64,000 nucleotides of DNA from Fremontodendron californicum (Eukaryota; Streptophyta; Magnoliopsida; Malvales; Malvaceae): NCBI GenBank assembly GCA_030761205.1, contig JAULJL010000035.1:10496001-10560000 (forward strand). The letters run 5' to 3'. The notes beneath the pieces were generated by a model, which saw nothing but the letters and a program-made list of their open reading frames with translations, was not told the origin of the DNA and made no database searches. Below, piece by piece: positions 56,518 through 64,000 of the stretch. Position numbers and translations under genes: made by a program. Positions within the stretch are counted from its first letter, which is position 1. Each line of letters opens with the position of its first letter.

Positions 56518-59500
56518 TGTCTCAACTTAAAAAAAATAACAAGTCTCATCGCAAGACTTTATTATTCGTTAAGTGTGACATTAAAAAGAATCGAGGAAAA
56601 GTCGATTTAATTCCTCTAGAAAAATGAAGGTTTTGAAAATGACCTTGAAAAAGACATGGAGTTGCCACCAATCTTTTTTAGCTAGGTGTAATGGGCCACC
56701 TATTAAAACCGGTTTTATAAAATATTTTAAAAATTAATTAAAACATTTTTAAAACCAATTTCAAGTATGCGTTTTAAACCAGAGAAATCAAAGAAACGGG
56801 TTCGGGACTCGGTTACGTGCGGGGAAGGATTAGCACCCCCACAACGCCCGTATAAAATGGTACCTTATTAATCGTGTGTTATCTCAAGCCTCGGTAAAAA
56901 ATCGGTTTTAAATTTAGTATTTCAAGTTAATTCCCAATTTTTAAAAAAAAAAATTATTCCATTTTTTAATTGAAAATGACTCGAAATTTATAAATTCAAA
57001 ATTTTCCTATATTCCCCAACAAACGTGGCAAAATATAGAAATTTTTATTAGTTTTGGAAAACTTTCCGAATCATTCTCTTTTTTTGAAAGAAAGATATTC
57101 CTTTATTAATGATAATTGATGATATTCCCTCCAGCAAACCCGGTAGAGAACTTATGAATTATTTTAACCCGGGAATATTTTTATTTTTTATTGAAAAATC
57201 ATTATCCTTTTATGAATATGTATATATATGATATAAATAAAATGACATGGCAAAATCTAAATAATATAATGCATCCTAAATGATATAATATAATTTAAAT
57301 GCCTTAGCATATTCTAAATGAAATGAAATGTCCTAAGTTATATGACATATTCTAAATGAAATGAAATTAACTAGGTAACATAATATATTCTATATGAAAT
57401 GTAATATCCTAAATCATATGATATATTTTAAATGAAATAAAATATCCTAAATGACATAATATATATCCTAAATGAAATGACCTAGGTAACATAATATATT
57501 CTACATGAAATGACCTAGGTAACATAATATATTCTATATGAGATGAAATAATTTGAATGACATGGCAAATATGAATGATATGATATATAATTTAAATGAC
57601 ATAAAATATAAAATAATGTTATCATATAGTATGCATGAAAATAAAAAATAAAATAATAATGCATGAACATAGTATATGCTAAATAATATGACAAAAAATA
57701 ACTAAATAAAAAGCATAGGATATCATGAAATATTCCAAATCATATAATAAACAATATAACATAACTCAAAATCATAACAATATCATAGAAATTATCATAG
57801 CAAAAATTACATATTATATAAAATGCATGAATATAGAAAATGCAATGCATAAGAATGTATTTTTTTCCTTTAATTAAGGAAATCCGTATATCTAAAAAGA
57901 TATCCAGCTACCTTAGAAAAATATGTCAAATTAAATATTCTAAAACCAAAATACTTTGGGATTGTTTGAAAACAATTTTGAAAAGCTTAGATTAAAAATA
58001 AAAAAAACTGGGCTAAACCTTTTTTAAATGGCTCTAATTTTCTAAGTTTAAAATCCCGGACTTGACCATCCTTAACCCGAGACTTAAAAAAACATTTTTA
58101 GAGTTTAAAAAGGCTTAGAAACTACCATAAGTCAGTAGCTAAACTTCCTAATCAGCTCCCTCTTGGTAACTTAACCAAAACAGAAAAATGATTTTTCTTT
58201 AAATTCAATTCTGACTCCACTGTCCAGTTTTAAGCTACGATATTTTACCCTATCTTTAAAAATTCAAAAAAAATATAAAAAAATAATGGAGACTCAGGAC
58301 ATGTAAAAATACATGAGAAAAAATCAGCTTAATTTTCTGATTAAAGATGAATGCCCAGAAAATTTGGGAAAGTACGAGTACTAGGTGAAAAAACTGTTTT
58401 GCCAAAATACATTTTTTGCCTTTGATAAAATCATTTAAAAATCAAAGTAAAAATATTTAAGACTCACAAAATGACTCACAAACAGTAGCTAGTACTTTTT
58501 TAAAAGTTAGATAAAAATTGGCTAGGTAAAAAAAATTACAAAGGTAAAATAATCAAGTTGCCAAAGCTTAATTTTCCACAAGTGTGCTCAAGAGAGCATG
58601 ACTTTGAACCATTAATTGGCCTAAGTCATTAGTCAAGTGGCATGAACATGAAATGCATGAAAAAATACAGCAAATATGATGCATGAAATGCATGAGTTTA
58701 AACCTAAATGTCATGAAAAAATGCATGGCATCAATATAGTGACCTAGACCTAAATGAACTTGCATGGCATTTAATGCAACCGAGGTCTAAAATGCATGAA
58801 CATGCATTGCAAGATAAACCTAACCTAACAACTAAAATATGCATGACAATAACACAAACACAAGGCATGCTTAAACCAAAAACTCAACCAAATATCATGC
58901 AAATGCCAACCTATCTACTAACATAGCAAAAATGCACACATAATGCTAAAATACATGGAGTGGCCGAATGGCCTATGATTCCAAACAAGCATGGCATTTT
59001 AACAAACACTTGATATACTAACATGCAAAACTAAAATATAACATTCAAATCATGCAAACACAAAGTATAGATATTAATACTAACAAGCATTTTCACAAAC
59101 ACTTGATATACTAACATGCTCAACTAAAATATAACATTGAAATCATGCAAACACAAAGTAGAGATACAAAAACTAACAAGCATTTTTCACAAACACTTGA
59201 CATACTAACATGCTCAACTAAAATATAACACTCAAATCATACAAACACAAAGTAGAGATATTCAAACTAACAAGCATTTTCACAAACACTTGATATACTA
59301 AATATAAAACATCAACAAATTTAAACATTATGAAAACAGAAAATTGAAAATGCAAGAATATGATAATAAACTCATAAATGACAACAAACAAGCAACCAAA
59401 AAAAACTTGTTTAAGAAAAAGATGAAGAAAGAACTTTAAAGGAATATAAGAAAAAACACTTATTTAAAAAGAAAACTCACCAAATGATAATCAAAATAGA

Positions 59501-61708
59501 AAAAATAAGAATGGAAAGTCAAGAAAGTGCAAGAGTTGGTGCTAAATGCAACCTCAAGAAGCTATATTTCAAGCTTTATCTCTTCAAACTTTCCTTTCTT
59601 TTCTAAACTTTTTCTTTTTGCTTTCAACCAAGGATAGGAAAACACTAAGAAAAACCAAGAAGAAATCTGAAAATGAAGTCTGAAAATGAAAATTTTGGAT
59701 CCCCCCTAAGGCTGGCCGAATTCCCCCTAAAATAAAGCTAGGATGTTGTCATTTTGGTTCCAACCAATTTCCATCCAAGGGCTAGTGATTCAAGGTGAAA
59801 AATCATGAAATTATCACCCTTAGATTAGCATATCAGCTGTCCATAATTACAGCTGTTCAAGAATAATGTTGACACTCTCCCTCTTCATGCATTGGCCTAT
59901 GTGGCTTAATCACAATGGCTTGATCAAAAAAATCTCTAACTAACTCTTAATTCTTGGCCTTTTAATTGAAAAAATCAGAAGCTTCCTCATTCCTTTGGGC
60001 CTTATCAGGCCATCACTCTCTTTTCCAGCCCATGTCTGATTTTTTGAAAGGCCAAAAGAAGCCCTTTTCGGTTGCTTGGGTAAAATGACCATTTTGCCCC
60101 CCGGATGCAAATAAATTGAAAACGGACTCCAAATTCAAATTTTATTTTTTTAATACTTTCAAAATAATTAAATTATTTAATTCTGGAAGTTTTCAAAATT
60201 TTCCGAGTCCGTTTGCTATTTATTTGGATTTTTTCTTCCAAAAATGCCCTTTTATGCCCCCACATTTTACCAATTTTTAAAAGAGCTCCAAATCAAGATT
60301 TTTCTTCACCAATATCTTCCAAATAATTTGAAAGTGTGATCTGGAAGTTTTCATAATTTTTGGAACTCATTTGGTATTTTTTTGGGATTTATCTTCTTGA
60401 ATTACTGCATAGGGGCTGGGGATTTGGCCATTTTGCAAACGAACTCCGAATCAAGATTTTATTTCTCCAATATATTCCAAATAATTTAAAAATGAGATTT
60501 GCAAAATTTCAAAATTTTTGGAGTCCATTTGCTATTTTTCTGGGATTTATCTTCTTGAATTATTGCATAGGAGGCCCGAGATTTGGCCATTTTGCAAACG
60601 AACTCCGAATCAAGATTTTATTTCACCAATATCTTCCAAATAATTTAAAAATGAGATTTGAAAATTTTCAAAAGATTTAGAGTTCATTTGCTATTTTTCT
60701 GGGATTTTCCTTCTTGAATTTCTACTTAAGAGGCCCGGGATTTGGCCATTTTGCAAACGAACTCCGAATGAAGATTTTCTTTTTCCAATCTCTTTAAAAT
60801 AATGTAAAATTGAGATTTGCAAATTTTCAGAAGATTTGGAGTTCATTTGCTATTTTTTCGGGATTTTCCTTCTTGAATTACTACATAAGAGACTCAGGAT
60901 TTAGCCATTTTGCAAACGAACTCCGAATCAAGATTTCTTTCGCCAATATCTTCCAGATGATTTAAGAATGATATTTTCAAATTTTCAGAATTTTCGGAGT
61001 CCATTTGCTATTTTTCCCCAATTTTCCAATTTTGCCATTTTGCCTCCGAAACCCGGATTTGCTCAAAACAAGTCTGATTTTCAGATTTTCTTCAAGCTGA
61101 GCCTTGGGCTATCCCTTTTTAATCATTCCTCATCCATTGGGGCTTTAGTCTTACCAAGTCGGACCATTTCTGTAATTCTGCCCGATTTCACCAAAATCCA
61201 CCAAAAACCCTAATTCTCGATTTTCTCACGGATTGACTTTTCTTTCAAGTTTTCTTTCAAGTGGCTTCTCCATTACCCGTAGTCAGTGCTTATCTTTCAT
61301 TTGGAACCTTCAATTTTGACCAATTCGATCATTTAAGCACTTTCCCCCAACTTTTCCGGATTAGGGTTTCCTTTCTACTGAATCTCCATAACCCAACTTC
61401 CGAACTCCATATCTTTCAATGTAGACCTCGGATTATCAAAATTCTTTCGCCATTTTTCAATTGAACTTTAAATCTTGATTTTGAAAGTGGGTTGATTTTT
61501 TTCAGTAGTTGACTTTCTCAGGTTGACTTTTTCGAGGTTGACTTTTCGGGGTTGACTTTTTTTTAGTTTGAATTTTTATGCTCACCCTCTTAAACTAAGT
61601 CTCGGAGTACCACTTGCAGGATGAAAAATGTCTTTTTACATTCTGAAACATCTATTTAGGAAGAAAACATACCTATTTTAGTAGTCCGGACAAAATTAGG
61701 TGTCTACA
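56518..61708 (-). repeat. 5' LTR (minus orientation), 5191 bases
   Basis: Collinear with the left LTR, with substitutions and several indels. Followed by ACTTT (61709-61713). Confidence 0.93.
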
Positions 61709-61713
61709 ACTTT
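61709..61713 (+). other. Right target-site duplication (ACTTT)
   Basis: Pairs with 42527-42531. Confidence 0.85.
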
Positions 61714-62139
61714 TGTTGTATAATAACAATTCTAATGATTTTACATGCAAAACTATGACTTAAAACATAAGCAAATTTAGTGATGATGAATCAATGGATA
61801 TATATACTATATTATAATTTTATTCAAGCCATTTGCTGTTAAATCATTTTCAGCAAACCTTATGTAAGGTCCAAGATTAAATAATGTAGGAAAATTAGAC
61901 ACTTAAGTTATCACATTAGTCAGAATAAAAAAATAACACAGATTTTTTGTATATTCTCCAAATTTAAATGTAGAAAGTTTAAGTTATAATTGTTAAGATC
62001 CATCATATTATATATGTATGTGAGTGCGGTGCGGTGCTCCAAAAATCTTTCATATTTATAAAAATTAGGCAATTTGGCAAGAAAATATAAATGTGAACAA
62101 TCTTGTTATCAATTTTATATGTACCTATAATATAGACCT

Positions 62140-62340
62140 GTCAATTTTGATCCAAACCCAAAAAACTCGATCAATTCATCTAAACTCAAACCCAATCCAA
62201 CCTGATTTGACCAAAAAAATAACAACCCAAACCCCACCAACTCAAACTCGAAATGATCTAAACCCAAAAATGACCCGAACCCGAAATAACTCGAATCTGA
62301 AATGACCAAAACAATTAACTTGAAATGGTCCAAACTTAAA
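62140..62340. repeat. Degenerate AACCCGAAATGACC-type word array
   Basis: Variants of AAACCCAAAAATGACCCGAA, ACTCGAAATGA and CCGAAATAACTCGAA follow one another about every 12-15 bases. Confidence 0.75.
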
Positions 62341-63369
62341 TTTAGTATAATTTTATTTTAAAACATTAATTTAATAAAAACAATAATTATAACATAAATT
62401 ATTAATTTATTTTAATTTTATAACTTACAATTACCATTTTGGAGTATGATAAAGTACGCAATTATTATTAGGTATGTATAAATTGATCCTATATTTGTTC
62501 TCTTCTCTGTAAGTAAAATAATGCAGTAACTATACATGTACAGGTACAACACAAGATCTATAATTATTATATGGTTATGACACAATTCTTTTATCATGTG
62601 ATTAGTTGAAATTTTTTGAATTATTATTGTTCTTTAGTAATTTATTTTTTGGCAATGAAGGGCAAATATTATTAAAAGGATTATTTTTAACATTTTCGAT
62701 AATTTGATCAATGCGTGGGAGCAAAAACAAGTCCTTATATGAACTTGAAGAGATATTACATTAGAGTTTGTTAATGGATGTTCATTTCAGATTATTCTTG
62801 CTCAAATAATTTTTTTTTTCTGAAGATCAATATCAATAATTCTTAAATAAATAAATAATATCACGTTAACATGTTAATCTTCCACTGATAAATTAGAGAA
62901 CTTCGAATAGAAAATAGAAATAAACTCTGATCAATAACTAAAATAGTCCTTTATATATAATAATCTCTTAAATAAATTAATAAAATGTTATATAAATTAT
63001 GATAATCTTGTAATAAGATTTAAAATAATTTATATATTTTAATTGTCATGGATATACTTATAATAATTTTATAATATCCTTTATCGTTATATATTATTTA
63101 AAATAAAAGTATTATTTTTATTTTAAAAGTTTTAAAATAAAGGTAATATTTTTATTTTAAAAATATAGTCTATTCTCGTGTAATTTAAAATAAAATAGAT
63201 TGTTAATAATGATACGTGTATTTTATCATAATGATTTGTACGTTATAATAATCTCTTATCTTATACTTATACATGTTATTTTAGGGTAAATGTGTTGTTT
63301 TTAATTTTAAATGTATAATCTCTTAAATTTTATCATGTAATTTTCTAAAAGTATATAAAATAGGTTATT

Positions 63370-63392
63370 GATATATATATATATATATATAT
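63370..63392. repeat. (TA)n microsatellite
   Basis: Short alternating AT tract. Confidence 0.9.
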
Positions 63393-63659
63393 GTTATTAT
63401 AATGATTTGCATATTACGTTATAATAATACATTTAAAAATATAAATGGATTAAAACAACGGTTTCAAGTATACGATAATATCCGTTTAAGTAAAACGGAT
63501 AATCGAATTCAAAAAATTACCCGATTATACCCGAATCTGAAAAATCGAGTCAGATAGATATTTATTTTTAAATTAAAATTATAATGTCTATATTTATTTT
63601 TAAATATTATTAATTTTATATATTTCAAAAAAATTCTAATTAAATTTGACTTGATCTAA

Positions 63660-63885
63660 TAATTTTTTAAAATTTGATCTGATTTGATTCTAAAATTAAT
63701 AAATTGAACTCGAATGATCTGAACACAAATAACTCGAGTGTCAAACTTGATTGACCCGAAATCGAAATAACTAGAACCAAGAATGACCTAAACCCAAAGT
63801 GACTCGAGCCCGAAATGACCCGAAAAATTTAAGACCCAAATTGACTGAACTCGAAACCAACTCGACTCGTCCAATTGACAAGTCT
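63660..63885. repeat. Second AACCCGAAATGACC-type word array
   Basis: Same vocabulary as 62140-62340 (CCCGAAATGACCCGAA, AACTCGA, CAAAGTGACTCGAG). Confidence 0.75.
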
Positions 63886-64000
63886 ACTATAATATCTATA
63901 TAAAGTATGGATGTAGAAAATCTTTTGAATAGTCAAAAATGGATATTATTATTCATTATATTTTTAAATTTTTATTTTAAATTCATCTTTATTTATTATA

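Larger units (their letters stand above)
42532..61708 (-). mobile_element. Ty3-type element with giant LTRs, gag relics only, minus orientation
   Basis: 19177 bases flanked by ACTTT. On the minus strand: 5' LTR 61708-56518 (starts TGTAGACACC), primer-binding site 56514-56497, leader, two broken gag regions (54956-54006; 53069-51520), a long non-coding interior, a polypurine tract (47890-47873) and 3' LTR 47872-42532. No protease, reverse transcriptase or integrase is visible. The giant LTRs and primer site recall the Tat/Ogre side of Ty3. It fits the class of LTR elements that retain only gag. The LTRs differ by many substitutions and indels, including ~160 bases missing from the right LTR near 59400, so the insertion is old. 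Confidence 0.92.
61714..64000. other. AT-rich intergenic DNA
   Basis: No gene is supported. It contains degenerate word arrays at about 62140-62340 and 63660-63885 and a (TA)n tract at 63370-63392. Confidence 0.6.

Overview
This is a eukaryotic, AT-rich, transposon-dense window from a flowering plant. The plant hallmarks are Athila-type and very-long-LTR Ty3 retrotransposons, a Mutator-like element carrying a plant mobile domain (PMD) gene, an ACD6-like ankyrin/PGG gene, and a DUF662/GORAB-like gene with introns. The gag types look eudicot, but I cannot name a species.

Bases 1-16602 hold two nested Ty3 elements of one family. The outer one enters the window inside its tRNA-Asp primer-binding site and ends with a 2040-base 3' LTR (14563-16602). 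A second, complete element (3353-12577) is inserted in it, flanked by the 5-base duplication AACCT and bounded by two 1500-base LTRs that looked identical wherever I compared them. Neither copy has reverse transcriptase. The inner copy keeps a gag-protease ORF fused in frame to the integrase C-terminus across a large deletion. Both copies carry, in the place where Athila elements have an env-like gene, a two-gene cassette: a small basic Cys-rich protein that resembles the nucleic-acid-binding protein of carlaviruses, and an intronless LOG-type gene (cytokinin riboside 5'-monophosphate phosphoribohydrolase). LOG is intact in both copies. The virus-like ORF is intact only in the inner copy. This is the most remarkable feature of the window.

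Bases ~16616-24614 are a decayed Mutator-like transposon with ~315-base terminal inverted repeats, a broken MULE transposase on +, a broken PMD gene on -, a 97-base tandem array and AT-rich tandem arrays. After a gag relic (25843-26230) comes the one well-preserved + strand host gene, a three-exon, 600-residue ACD6-like membrane ankyrin protein (26863-29216). Bases ~29300-34740 are relatively GC-rich, non-coding and internally repetitive. They are followed by AT-rich DNA with a striking array of near-palindromes (35790-36240), a possible decayed LTR end, and a four-exon DUF662/GORAB-like gene on - (37784-38605).

Bases 42532-61708 are a minus-oriented Ty3-like element with very large LTRs (5341 and 5191 bases), a 5-base duplication ACTTT, a primer-binding site, a polypurine tract, two broken gag regions and no polymerase genes. 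The rest, 61709-64000, is AT-rich and non-coding with degenerate short-word repeats.

Only the ACD6-like and GORAB-like genes look like ordinary host genes. The rest is transposon-derived, and the LOG/virus-like cassette is the part most likely to be a new biological arrangement. All similarity calls are from reading the sequence; no database search was run.
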